A stretch of 64,000 nt of DNA from the NCBI GenBank assembly GCA_036498945.1, contig DASYEQ010000107.1:62001-126000 (forward strand). The letters run 5' to 3'. The DNA is from JAQGMJ01 sp036498945. Its GTDB lineage: Bacteria; Pseudomonadota; Gammaproteobacteria; Burkholderiales; JAEUOS01. The translations under genes and the position numbers were made by a program. Shown here piece by piece: positions 34,445 through 42,525 of the stretch. Position 1 is the first letter of the stretch. The number at the start of each line of letters is the position of its first letter. Under the pieces are notes generated by a model. The model worked only from the letters and a program-made list of their open reading frames with translations, searched no databases and had not been told where the DNA came from.

Positions 34445-35947
34445 ATGGCTGAAGTGGGCAAACAAAACTGGGATGTGATCGTGGTCGGCGGCGGCAATGC
34501 TGCCCTGTGCGCGGCGATTACCGCGGCCGAAGAAGGCGCGAAAGTATTGGTGCTGGAGCGCGCGCCGCAGGAAGAGCGCGGCGGCAACAGCACCTACACC
34601 GAGGGCCTGATGCGCTTCGTCTACAACGGCGCCGACGATATCCGCAAGCTGGCCCCGCACCTGACCGACAAGGAAATGGAGTCGAGCGACTTCGGCAGCT
34701 ATACCGAAGAGCAGTTTTTCGACGACATGGCGCGCATCACGCAAAACCGCACCGACCCTGACCTGTGCGAGCTCCTGGTCAAGGGCAGCAACCCGGCTTT
34801 GCACTGGCTGGTGGCGCACGGCATCAAGTTCGAGCCGCAATTTGGCCGCCAGGCGTTCAACATCGACGGCAAGTACAAGTTCTGGGGCGGCGCCACCATG
34901 GCCGCCTGGAGCGGTGGCCCCGGCCTGGTGGATGGCCTGTACAAGGCGGCGGAAAAGGCTGGCGTCACCGTGGTGTACGACGCCTGGGTGAAAGACCTGG
35001 TGCAGGACGAAGGTGTCACCACCGGCGTCAAGGTACGCCTGGATGGCGTGACGCAGACGCTCGGTGCGCGCGCCGTGGTACTGGCCTGCGGCGGCTTCGA
35101 GGCCAATACCGAGTGGCGTGGCCGCTACCTCGGCAAGGGCTGGGACCTGGCGAAGGTGCGCGGCACCCGCTTCAACACCGGCGACGGCCTCTCCATGGCC
35201 TTGCGCGCCGGCGCGCAGCCACGCGGCCACTGGTCCGGCGCGCACGCAGTGGGCTGGGAGCGCTACGCCTCCGACTTCGGCGACTACGCATTGACCAACG
35301 ACTACGAGCGCGACAGCTATCCGTTCTCGATCATCGTCAATACCGACGGCAAGCGCTTCCTCGACGAAGGTGCGGATTTCCGCAACTACACCTACGCCAA
35401 GTACGGCCAGATCATTCTCGAGCAGCCGGGCCAGTGCGCCTGGCAGATCTACGACGCCAGCGTCCTGCACCTGTTGCGCCCGGAATACCGCACCAAGCAT
35501 GTCACCAAGGTGATCGCCAATACCATCGAGGAACTGGCCGACAAGATGGAAGGCGTGAACAAGGAGCAGTTGCTCAAGACCATCCGCGACTACAACGCCG
35601 CGGTCAAGACCGATGCCCCCTTCAATCCCAATGTCAAGGACGGCCGCAGTGCAGACGGCCTGCCGGTACCGCGCTCCAACTGGGCCAACCCGATCGTCAA
35701 CGCGCCGTTCCACGCCTATGCCATCACCTGCGGCATCACTTTCACCTTTGGTGGCGTGCGCATTTCCAATGATGCTGAAGTGGTGAACACCAATCACGAG
35801 CTGATGCCGGGCCTCTTTGCCGCCGGCGAGATGGTCGGCGGGCTGTTCTATTTCAATTATCCCGGCGCCACCGGCCTCACCAGCGGTGCGGTATTCGGGC
35901 GCATTGCCGGGAAAAGCGCGGGCAAATATGCCAAGGAGAAGCGCTGA
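34445..35947 (+). CDS. FAD-dependent dehydrogenase, TcuA/succinate-dehydrogenase-like (copy 2)
   Basis: 500 residues, clearly paralogous to the first operon flavoprotein over its whole length: VVGGGNAALCAAITAAEEG, LVLERAPQEERGGNS, TRFNTGDGLSMALRAGAQPRGHWSGAHAVGWERYASDFGDY and GEMVGGLFYFNYPGATGLTSGAVFGRIAGKSAG. Differences cluster around residues 45-65 and 150-200, which may face the substrate. Last gene of the operon, followed by a strong terminator. Two copies suggest two successive or alternative oxidations, or one for each of two related substrates. Confidence 0.88.
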   Translation: MAEVGKQNWDVIVVGGGNAALCAAITAAEEGAKVLVLERAPQEERGGNSTYTEGLMRFVYNGADDIRKLAPHLTDKEMESSDFGSYTEEQFFDDMARITQNRTDPDLCELLVKGSNPALHWLVAHGIKFEPQFGRQAFNIDGKYKFWGGATMAAWSGGPGLVDGLYKAAEKAGVTVVYDAWVKDLVQDEGVTTGVKVRLDGVTQTLGARAVVLACGGFEANTEWRGRYLGKGWDLAKVRGTRFNTGDGLSMALRAGAQPRGHWSGAHAVGWERYASDFGDYALTNDYERDSYPFSIIVNTDGKRFLDEGADFRNYTYAKYGQIILEQPGQCAWQIYDASVLHLLRPEYRTKHVTKVIANTIEELADKMEGVNKEQLLKTIRDYNAAVKTDAPFNPNVKDGRSADGLPVPRSNWANPIVNAPFHAYAITCGITFTFGGVRISNDAEVVNTNHELMPGLFAAGEMVGGLFYFNYPGATGLTSGAVFGRIAGKSAGKYAKEKR

Positions 35948-36001
35948 CAGGTTTGTTGTCGTACCCCTTCTTTGGGCGGTGTAACGGCTGCCCACGGAAC
36001 T

Positions 36002-36026
36002 AGCCGCCTTCGGGCGGCTTTTTTTT
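36002..36026 (+). terminator. rho-independent terminator of the TcuA/lyase operon
   Basis: Stem AGCCGCC / GGCGGCT (36002-36008 with 36013-36019) closed by a TTCG tetraloop, then eight T. A textbook plus-strand terminator 55 bases after the last operon gene. Confidence 0.9.
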
Positions 36027-36040
36027 GCGGCCGCGCAAAT

Positions 36041-36071
36041 GAAAACGGGAGAGCAATGCTCTCCCGTTTTC
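36041..36071. terminator. perfect inverted repeat, likely terminator of the aconitase operon
   Basis: Perfect 15-base inverted repeat GAAAACGGGAGAGCA / TGCTCTCCCGTTTTC around one base. T-rich ends on both strands let it act in either direction; it lies 16 bases from the end of the minus-strand aconitase gene. Confidence 0.8.
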
Positions 36072-36087
36072 TCGGACGCTCGCAGCG

Positions 36088-38799
36088 TCAGTGCTTGAAC
36101 TCGCTCAGGATGAAGGGCAGGATGCCGCCATGGCTCACGTAGTCAATTTCCGCCGGCGTATCCAGCCGCAGGATGAGCGTTACGGCTTCGGTGGTGCTGT
36201 CTTTGCGATGGATGCGCAGCGTCACGGTTTGGCGCGGGCTTACCGCGGGCCCAAGACCCACAAGGTCGAAGGTTTCCCCTCCCGTGAGCTTGAGTGTGGC
36301 CGCGCTCACGCCTTCCGGCAACTGGCAGGGCAACACACCCAGCCCGACCAGATTGCTGCGGTGGATACGTTCGAAGCTCCTCGCCACCACGGCTCGCACG
36401 CCCAGCAGGCGCGTGCCCTTGGCGGCCCAGTCGCGTGCGCTGCCGGTACCGTATTCCTCGCCGGCGAAGACGAACAGCGGCACGCCTTCCTCCGCGTATT
36501 TCATTGCCGCGTCGAAGATCGGCATCTGCGCGCCATCGGGCTGGTGCTTCGTCACACCGCCTTCGACGCCTGGCACCATCTGGTTGCGCAGGCGCACGTT
36601 GGCAAAGGCGCCGCGCACCATCACTTCATGATTCACGCGCCGCGCGCCGTAGTTGTTGAAATCCAGCGGCTTGACGCCGTGGCCGCCGAGATAAAGCCCG
36701 GCCGGACCGCCTGCCTTGATATTGCCGATCGGGCTGATGTGGTCGGTGGTAATCGAATCGCCGAGGATGGCGATGGCGCGCCCGCCGGTGTAGTCGCGCA
36801 GGCTGGTGCCCTGCAACTTCGGATCGGTGAGAAAGGGCGGGCGCTTGATGTAGAGCGACTGCGGGTTCCAGGGAAACAGTTCGCCGGTGGCGCCGGGCAC
36901 TTCGCCCCAATACGGATTGGTGCGGTCGAAGTCCATTTCATAGACTTCGCGATAGTGGCGTGGGTCGGCAGCAATCGCCATCGCGGCATTCAGTTCGACG
37001 GCGCTCGGCCAGACGTCGCGCAAATACACCGGCTTGCCATCGTGACCGATGCCCAGCGGCTCGGCCTCAAGATCGATGTCGATGCGCCCGGCCAGCGCGA
37101 ACGCCACCACCAGCGGCGGGCTGGCGAGAAAGGCGGCGCGCACCTGCGGATGGATGCGCGCTTCGAAATTGCGGTTGCCGGAGAGCACCGCGCAAGCCAC
37201 CAGGTCTTCGGCGGCAATCTGCTCTTCCAGCTTGGTGTCGATCGGGCCGGAGGCGCCGACGCAGGTGGTGCAGCTATAGCCGACAATGTTGTAGCCCAGC
37301 GCATCAAGCGCCGGCTGCAGCCCGGCGGCCTCCAGGTATTTGCTCACCACGCGCGAGCCGGGGGCAAGGGAAGGCTTGACCCACGGCCGCACCTGCAAGC
37401 CGCGTTCAACCGCCTTTTTCGCCACAAGGCCAGCCGCAAGCATCACGCTGGGATTGGAGGTGTTGGTGCAGGACGTGATCGCCGCGATGACGATGCGCCC
37501 ATCGCGCAAGGCCGTCTCCGTTTCACGCTCGGCCACCGCGACATCGCCATCCTCCGGCAGCGCTCGGCCATAGCCGCCTTCGGTAGCGGGCGTGCGCAGG
37601 GCACGGGCGAAGGTCGCCTTGAGTTCCGGCAGCGGAATGCGGTCCTGCGGCCGCTTCGGGCCGGCGACCGCGGGGACGATCTGCGAGAGGTCCAGAGTCA
37701 GCACCGCTGTGTAGTCGATCTCTCCGAGGTGATGCGCGCCGAATAGCCCCTGCGCGCGATAGTAGGCTTCGACCGCGCGCACGTCTGCCTCCGGCCGCCC
37801 GGTCTGGCGCAGGAAGTTGCAGGTCTGCTCATCCACCGGGAAAAAGCCGATGGTCGCGCCATACTCCACCGCCATGTTGGAAATCGTCGCGCGATCCGGC
37901 ACTGTCAGATGTGCCGCGCCGGTGCCGAAGAATTCGACGAACTTGCCCACCACCTTGGCCAGGCGCAGCATCTGGGTGACGTGCAACACCAGGTCAGTTG
38001 ACGTCACGCCCGGCTTGAGCGCGCCGGTGATGTTCACGCCCACCACATCAGGTGTCAGCATGTAGACCGGCTGGCCGAGCGTGGCGGCGGCGGCCTCGAT
38101 GCCGCCCACGCCCCAGCCGACGGTGCCCAGGCCCGCGATCATGCAGGTGTGCGAATCGGTGCCCACCAGCGTATCCGGATACGCTGTGCCGTCGCGCACG
38201 ATCAGGCCAGGCGCGAAATATTCGAGATTGATCTGGTGCAGGATGCCGAAGCCGGGTGGGATCAGGCGCACGCCTTTGAAGGCCTGCACAGCCCATTTGA
38301 CGAAAGCGAAGCGCTCCTTGTTGCGCTCGACTTCGAGCTGCATGTTGCGCAGCAGGGCATCGGAGGAGCCGGCGTAATCGACCGTCAGCGTGTGGTCCAG
38401 CGTCATGTCCACCGGCACCTGCGGCTGCACCTGTTGCGGGTCGCCGCCGCGTTCCTGCACCGCATCGCGCATCGAGGTCAGGTCGCCAAGAAGTGGAATG
38501 CCGGCCGCGCAATTGAGCACCACGCGGCCGACGACAAAGGGAATCTCTTCGGTGCGCGGCGCGTTCGGCTTCCAGTCCGCCAGCGCGCGCACGCTGTGCT
38601 CCTCCACCTTGCGGCCGTCGCAATTGCGCAGCAAGGACTCCAGCACCACGCGGATGGAGACCGGCAGGCGCGCGAGCGAGCCCGCTCCCTGTGCCTCCAG
38701 GCGATTGAGGGCGTAGTAAGAGATGGGGCGCGAGAGACCATAGGCGCCGCCGCCAAGATCGAGATCGGCGCGGCAGAGGTCGCGCAGCGGTTGGGACAT
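36088..38799 (-). CDS. acnA: aconitate hydratase, AcnA family (variant active site)
   Basis: 903 residues. All AcnA landmarks are present: LDHTLTVDYAG, GTDSHTCMIAGLG, Fe-S ligands in SCTNTSNPS and SCTTCVG, RRVNHEVMVRG and the swivel domain with EEYGTGSARDWAAKG. In aconitases this last motif is normally GSSRDW; the second Ser, which contacts substrate, is Ala here, and RRGNHEVM is changed to RRVNHEVM. The enzyme may act on an aconitate analogue rather than serve the TCA cycle. Last gene of the minus-strand operon, 21 bases after the MmgE/PrpD gene. Confidence 0.9.
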   Translation of the reverse strand: MSQPLRDLCRADLDLGGGAYGLSRPISYYALNRLEAQGAGSLARLPVSIRVVLESLLRNCDGRKVEEHSVRALADWKPNAPRTEEIPFVVGRVVLNCAAGIPLLGDLTSMRDAVQERGGDPQQVQPQVPVDMTLDHTLTVDYAGSSDALLRNMQLEVERNKERFAFVKWAVQAFKGVRLIPPGFGILHQINLEYFAPGLIVRDGTAYPDTLVGTDSHTCMIAGLGTVGWGVGGIEAAAATLGQPVYMLTPDVVGVNITGALKPGVTSTDLVLHVTQMLRLAKVVGKFVEFFGTGAAHLTVPDRATISNMAVEYGATIGFFPVDEQTCNFLRQTGRPEADVRAVEAYYRAQGLFGAHHLGEIDYTAVLTLDLSQIVPAVAGPKRPQDRIPLPELKATFARALRTPATEGGYGRALPEDGDVAVAERETETALRDGRIVIAAITSCTNTSNPSVMLAAGLVAKKAVERGLQVRPWVKPSLAPGSRVVSKYLEAAGLQPALDALGYNIVGYSCTTCVGASGPIDTKLEEQIAAEDLVACAVLSGNRNFEARIHPQVRAAFLASPPLVVAFALAGRIDIDLEAEPLGIGHDGKPVYLRDVWPSAVELNAAMAIAADPRHYREVYEMDFDRTNPYWGEVPGATGELFPWNPQSLYIKRPPFLTDPKLQGTSLRDYTGGRAIAILGDSITTDHISPIGNIKAGGPAGLYLGGHGVKPLDFNNYGARRVNHEVMVRGAFANVRLRNQMVPGVEGGVTKHQPDGAQMPIFDAAMKYAEEGVPLFVFAGEEYGTGSARDWAAKGTRLLGVRAVVARSFERIHRSNLVGLGVLPCQLPEGVSAATLKLTGGETFDLVGLGPAVSPRQTVTLRIHRKDSTTEAVTLILRLDTPAEIDYVSHGGILPFILSEFKH

Positions 38800-38820
38800 G
38801 AAATGCCTTTTATCGTTCGG

Positions 38821-40230
38821 CTAGGATTGCAGCAGGGTGGCCAGTTCGCCCGTATTCTTCAGGTTCGCTGCGCCGCGCACGGCGGCAAGCACCTTGTCCG
38901 CAGCTTCATCGGAAATCACATTTTTTGCAAGGCGGCGGAATTTCGCTTCGCGTTCCGGCGGCGTGCATGGATCGGCCGGCATGCCGTGCGGGTCGAGCAG
39001 GGCGCTTTGCAGCTTGCGGCCGTCGGCCAGTTCCACTTCGACGCGCGCGCCGTAATGCTTGGGATGCGCCGCTTCCATCTCCGGGTCGGCATAAAGCTCG
39101 ACACGAGTGGCGAGCGCGCGGCGCGCCGCATCGTCGAGGTTGGCGTTCCGGTACATCTCCGGGTCTTGCGGGTCGGCGGTGAGGGCGACTGCGGCACAGT
39201 AGGGAAAACTGTATTGCGCCCCCATGGTGTCCGGCGGCGCTACCGCGCCGTTGTTGCGTGCCGCGTAGGCGGAGACGCCGATGCGCACCTTGCGTACCTG
39301 TGCGGCCGCCAGCGGTTTCTCTCCGCGTAGGGCCACCAGTTGCTGCACCGAGGACTGGATCCAGCTGCAGCAGGGATAGACCTTGATGTAGATGCCGTCG
39401 GTCGCCCAGCTTTTTCCCAGGTTCCTGACCAGCGCGCCGGCGTCACGATCCGGTCCGCCGAAAACCTCCAGCAACCCGAACCTGCCGTCGATCGCGGAAG
39501 GCGGCGCGCTGAAATCGCGGCTCGCCAGTTGCGCCATGCGCACGGCCGACTCCGCCGCGCGGCCCGCATGCATCCGCTTCATCATGCCGCCGCCGGTGCC
39601 TGCAGCGTAGCTCTTGATGCCACAGGCGACCGAAACGCCGAGCCCGGCGGCGATCTGCAATTGCGCCACCGTCAGCCCGCGCACGATGCCGCAGGCAATT
39701 GCCCCGGCTACCGGCCCGGTGAGGGTGGTCTTGTGAAAACCGCGATGCGCCACGTCCAGGCCCAGGGCCATGCCCAGGCGCGCCATCGCCTCGTAACCGG
39801 CAATGATGCCCAGCACGAGGCGTTCGCCCGAGGCGCCGATACTCTCGGCGGTGGCCAGCACCGCCGGAATGATCACGCAGCCGGGATGGACGATGGGCTC
39901 ATCCACCAGGTCGTCCAGTTCGAATCCGTGAATCGCCGTGCCGTTGCACAGGGCTGCTGCCGGCGCCGCCAGCTTCTGCTTCGTGCCGAAAACGGTAGCG
40001 ACCCCGCGCGCTTCCTCCGCTGCCATCTCGTCGCGCAGAATCCGCGACCAAGGCTGGCCCGAGCCGAACAGCGCGCAGCCCAGCGTGTCCAGCAGGCAAT
40101 GGCGCGCCATCTCCATCACCCGCTCCGGCACCGAATCCGCCGACAGCCCGTGCAGGAACTCGATCAGCTCCTGCGAGCGGGCATAGATGGCGAGTGTCGC
40201 CGGCGCAATGGCCGGAACGGCGCCGCTCAC
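38821..40230 (-). CDS. MmgE/PrpD family protein (2-methylcitrate dehydratase-like), copy 1
   Basis: 469 residues, GTG start two bases after the ThDP beta-subunit gene. Typical family motifs: LLDTLGCALFGSG near residue 48, NGTAIHGFELDDL (near 96-108), HPGCVIIPAVLATAE and GYEAMARLG. Members include PrpD, iron-free 2-methylcitrate dehydratase, cis-aconitate decarboxylase and epimerase-like enzymes, so the exact reaction is open. Next to an aconitase and a ThDP decarboxylase it probably dehydrates or decarboxylates a tricarboxylate. No prpB or prpC synthase is close by, so a classical methylcitrate cycle is unlikely. Confidence 0.88.
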   Translation of the reverse strand: MSGAVPAIAPATLAIYARSQELIEFLHGLSADSVPERVMEMARHCLLDTLGCALFGSGQPWSRILRDEMAAEEARGVATVFGTKQKLAAPAAALCNGTAIHGFELDDLVDEPIVHPGCVIIPAVLATAESIGASGERLVLGIIAGYEAMARLGMALGLDVAHRGFHKTTLTGPVAGAIACGIVRGLTVAQLQIAAGLGVSVACGIKSYAAGTGGGMMKRMHAGRAAESAVRMAQLASRDFSAPPSAIDGRFGLLEVFGGPDRDAGALVRNLGKSWATDGIYIKVYPCCSWIQSSVQQLVALRGEKPLAAAQVRKVRIGVSAYAARNNGAVAPPDTMGAQYSFPYCAAVALTADPQDPEMYRNANLDDAARRALATRVELYADPEMEAAHPKHYGARVEVELADGRKLQSALLDPHGMPADPCTPPEREAKFRRLAKNVISDEAADKVLAAVRGAANLKNTGELATLLQS

Positions 40231-40232
40231 GA

Positions 40233-40823
40233 TTACTCCAGTGCCGCCGGCCCCAGCAGGGCTTCGCGGAAGCGGTTCTTGATCAGGCTGCCGTCGCGCA
40301 CCTTGGAAGTCAGCGGATAGCGGGCATCGTTCACCTTGATCGCGACGAAGGCTGCCCCCTCGGGCTGGTACAGGCGCGGCACCCAGTCGTCCAGTTCCGC
40401 CTCGTTGCGGATGGTGGCGGTGCGCTTGAAGCCGGCGGCCTTCGCCATGCCGGCCATGTCCAGGCCGCGCGCGGTGTGGGTCTTTTGCATGCCGGTTTCG
40501 CTGTACAGCTCGTTGTCGATGACAACGATCGAAAGATTCGGCGGCCCTTGCGTGCCCAAGGTGGCTAGCGCCCCCAGGCCCATCAGCATCTCGCCGTCGC
40601 CGGTCAGCACCAGCACCGGGCGCTTTTTCTGCGCCAGCGCCAGGCCCAGGCCCGCCATCGCCGCGGCGCCCATGCCGCCCCAGAAATAGAACGTGAGCGG
40701 ATGATCCGCCACCGCGCCGGCGTCGTAGCAGGTCGAGCCCAGCCCGGTAACCACCAGCGCGTCGCCGCGCGCGGCCAGGAGTTTGCGCGCGACGTCGCGC
40801 CGGTCCATGTGTCCTGAGCTCAT
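40233..40823 (-). CDS. ThDP-dependent decarboxylase beta subunit (sulfopyruvate/phosphonopyruvate decarboxylase-like)
   Basis: 196 residues. The ThDP pyrophosphate/metal motif is GDGEMLMGLGALATLG followed about 26 residues later by VVIDNELYSETG; GDG...DN is the ComE-type form. YFWGGMGAAAMAGLGLAL lies before it. The protein matches the C-terminal half of ThDP decarboxylases and needs the partner encoded just upstream. The ATG overlaps the alpha-subunit stop by one base (TAATG). Two-subunit enzymes of this kind decarboxylate 2-oxo acids such as sulfopyruvate; the substrate here is unknown. Confidence 0.85.
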   Translation of the reverse strand: MSSGHMDRRDVARKLLAARGDALVVTGLGSTCYDAGAVADHPLTFYFWGGMGAAAMAGLGLALAQKKRPVLVLTGDGEMLMGLGALATLGTQGPPNLSIVVIDNELYSETGMQKTHTARGLDMAGMAKAAGFKRTATIRNEAELDDWVPRLYQPEGAAFVAIKVNDARYPLTSKVRDGSLIKNRFREALLGPAALE

Positions 40824-41353
40824 TATTTGCTCCAGTCCTTGAAGCCGATCACGCATTGCGCGATCAGGATGGCGACAGGGCGGCCGGTGTTGAAGGCCAT
40901 CAGCGCCGCGGCGTACGTGGTGGGGCCGATTTCCTCGGCCTTCTCCACGCGGTAGACGATCACGCCCATCTCCTCGAACACCGCGCCGGCCTTCTGGCCC
41001 ATCGGCAACTGCCAGGGGTTGAACTCGCCCCATTCGCCGCGCATGGTGACGACCATCACCAGCGGCATGCGGCATTCCAGCGAGATCGACAACAGGTTGA
41101 TCGTGTTGCCGACGCCGGAAGACTGCATCAGCAGCGCACCGCGCTCGCCGCCCAGCCAGGTGCCGGAGAGCATCGCCACGCCTTCCTCCTCGGTGGTGCA
41201 GGAGATCACCTGCATGTCGCGGTCGGCCTCGCAGGCGTTGATCAGGCGGGTATGGCCGGCATCCGGCACATAGGCAACCTGGCGGATGTCCAGGCGCCTG
41301 AAGGCATCGTAGATTTCGTCCGGCCAGGTGGCCGGTTTTGTTGCGGTAGCCAA
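40823..41353 (-). CDS. ThDP-dependent decarboxylase alpha subunit (PYR domain)
   Basis: 176 residues if the TTG at 41353 is used; this codon stands 6 bases after GAAGGAGCG, a better site than the ATG ten codons upstream. The protein is the N-terminal PYR half of a ThDP decarboxylase: VPDAGHTRLINAC, then the cofactor-activating Glu in CTTEEEGVAMLSGTWLGG, and MQSSGVGNTINLL. Pairs with the beta subunit to form the active site. First gene of a group of four that continues with MmgE/PrpD and aconitase. Confidence 0.85.
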   Translation of the reverse strand: MATATKPATWPDEIYDAFRRLDIRQVAYVPDAGHTRLINACEADRDMQVISCTTEEEGVAMLSGTWLGGERGALLMQSSGVGNTINLLSISLECRMPLVMVVTMRGEWGEFNPWQLPMGQKAGAVFEEMGVIVYRVEKAEEIGPTTYAAALMAFNTGRPVAILIAQCVIGFKDWSK

Positions 41354-41372
41354 AATTCGCTCCTTCAAAAAA

Positions 41373-41387
41373 ATCATTGGCAATGAT
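41373..41387. promoter_or_regulatory. 15-base palindrome upstream of the ThDP enzyme genes
   Basis: Perfect inverted repeat ATCATTG-G-CAATGAT, 20 bases before the TTG start of the alpha subunit. Size and position fit a dimeric repressor site or a hairpin in the leader. Confidence 0.4.
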
Positions 41388-41476
41388 GATCAAGTGGGCT
41401 ACGCCCCCTTAACAACCCCGATTCCGGCGAAAGGTTTGCGTCACGCATTCGGATTTCGGGGATTCCTCCGGTGCTT

Positions 41477-42472
41477 TCACTGGGTTTTCAGCCGGTTTCC
41501 CATTTTCTTGATCAGCGCGCCCCAGCGCGCCGAGTCGTCGCGGATCTTCACGGCGAATTCGGCCGGGGTATTGCCGACGGTCACCATGCCGGCCTGGTCG
41601 GAAGTCTTGTGGAAGTCGGCCTCGAAAATCACCTTCTTGAAATCGCGGTAGATCTTGTCGACGATCTTCGGATCGGTCTTCGCCGGGGCGAATACGCCGT
41701 ACCAGAGGTCGGATTCGAAACCGGCGAAACCCGGCGCCTCCGCCACCGCCGGTATGTCCGGCATGGTCGCGATGCGCTTCGCGCTGGAAACGGCGAGGAT
41801 GCGCAGGCGGTTGGTCTCCACCAGCGGCGTGGACGAGGAAGCGCTGGCGAACATGAAATCGACTTCGCCCGCCATCAGCGCAGTCAGGGCCGGCGCTACC
41901 CCTTTGTAGGGCACGTGGACGGTGTCGAGCTTGCCCATCAGGTTCATCATCTCGCCGGCCAGATGGGCGCCGCCGCCGATGCCGGAAGAGGCAAAGTTGA
42001 GCTTGCCAGGGTGCTCGCGGGCCAGCTTCACCAGGTCGTCGAACGTCTTTGCCGGCGATTTGGGGTTTACCACCAGCGCAAAGGGCAGGGTGACCGGCAT
42101 GGTGACCGGTGCCAGGTCGCGAAACGGGTCGTAGGGCTGCTTGGACAAATGCGGATTGATGACGATGGTCGCATTGGTCGTCAGCAGCAGCGTATAGCCA
42201 TCCGGCGCCGCCTTGGCGACGGCATCGGTGCCAATGGTGCCGTTGGCCCCGGCGCGGTTGTCCACGATCACCGACTGGCCCCACATCTCGGTGAGTTTTT
42301 GCGCCGCCGCGCGGGAGAAAATGTCGGTGCCGCCGCCTGCCGAGAAAGGCAGGATCAGGCGGACCGGGTGCGACGGCCAGGCATCCTCCGCCGATGCCGG
42401 GCTGCCCAAGGCAGCGCCAAGACAAACCAATGCGAGCGAACCCAGCCACTTCATGGAAATGCGTATTGCCAT
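41477..42472 (-). CDS. Bug (TctC-type) periplasmic substrate receptor 3
   Basis: 331 residues from the ATG at 42472 (AAGGA upstream); a longer frame reaching into the next gene is rejected because it encodes an Arg-rich non-signal stretch. Signal peptide cleaved near ASAEDAWPSHP. Core: RLILPFSAGGGTDIFSR, VDNRAGANGTIGTDAVAKAAPDGY, VHVPYKGVAPALTALMAGEVDFMFAS. It lies between the dehydrogenase gene (53 bases upstream) and the ThDP enzyme genes, with a 123-base gap on the latter side. Confidence 0.88.
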   Translation of the reverse strand: MAIRISMKWLGSLALVCLGAALGSPASAEDAWPSHPVRLILPFSAGGGTDIFSRAAAQKLTEMWGQSVIVDNRAGANGTIGTDAVAKAAPDGYTLLLTTNATIVINPHLSKQPYDPFRDLAPVTMPVTLPFALVVNPKSPAKTFDDLVKLAREHPGKLNFASSGIGGGAHLAGEMMNLMGKLDTVHVPYKGVAPALTALMAGEVDFMFASASSSTPLVETNRLRILAVSSAKRIATMPDIPAVAEAPGFAGFESDLWYGVFAPAKTDPKIVDKIYRDFKKVIFEADFHKTSDQAGMVTVGNTPAEFAVKIRDDSARWGALIKKMGNRLKTQ

Positions 42473-42525
42473 CTCTACGGTTCCTTTCCGCTCGCGCGGT
42501 TGTCTCTTTTGCCGTCGCCGGCGCT

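Noticed and set aside
33803..35995. Long minus-strand open frame across the second TcuA-like gene
   Set aside because: Shadow frame; the plus strand encodes a complete flavoprotein.
36088..40230. Classical 2-methylcitrate cycle (acnD-prpF-prpD)
   Set aside because: PrpF-, PrpD- and aconitase-type genes are present but on different strands and operons, with no methylcitrate synthase or clear prpB beside them; the aconitase has AcnA rather than AcnD length and motifs.
40823..41393. Extension of the ThDP beta-subunit frame into the alpha-subunit region
   Set aside because: The upstream part is an out-of-frame reading of the alpha subunit; the TAATG overlap and family length support a start at 40823.
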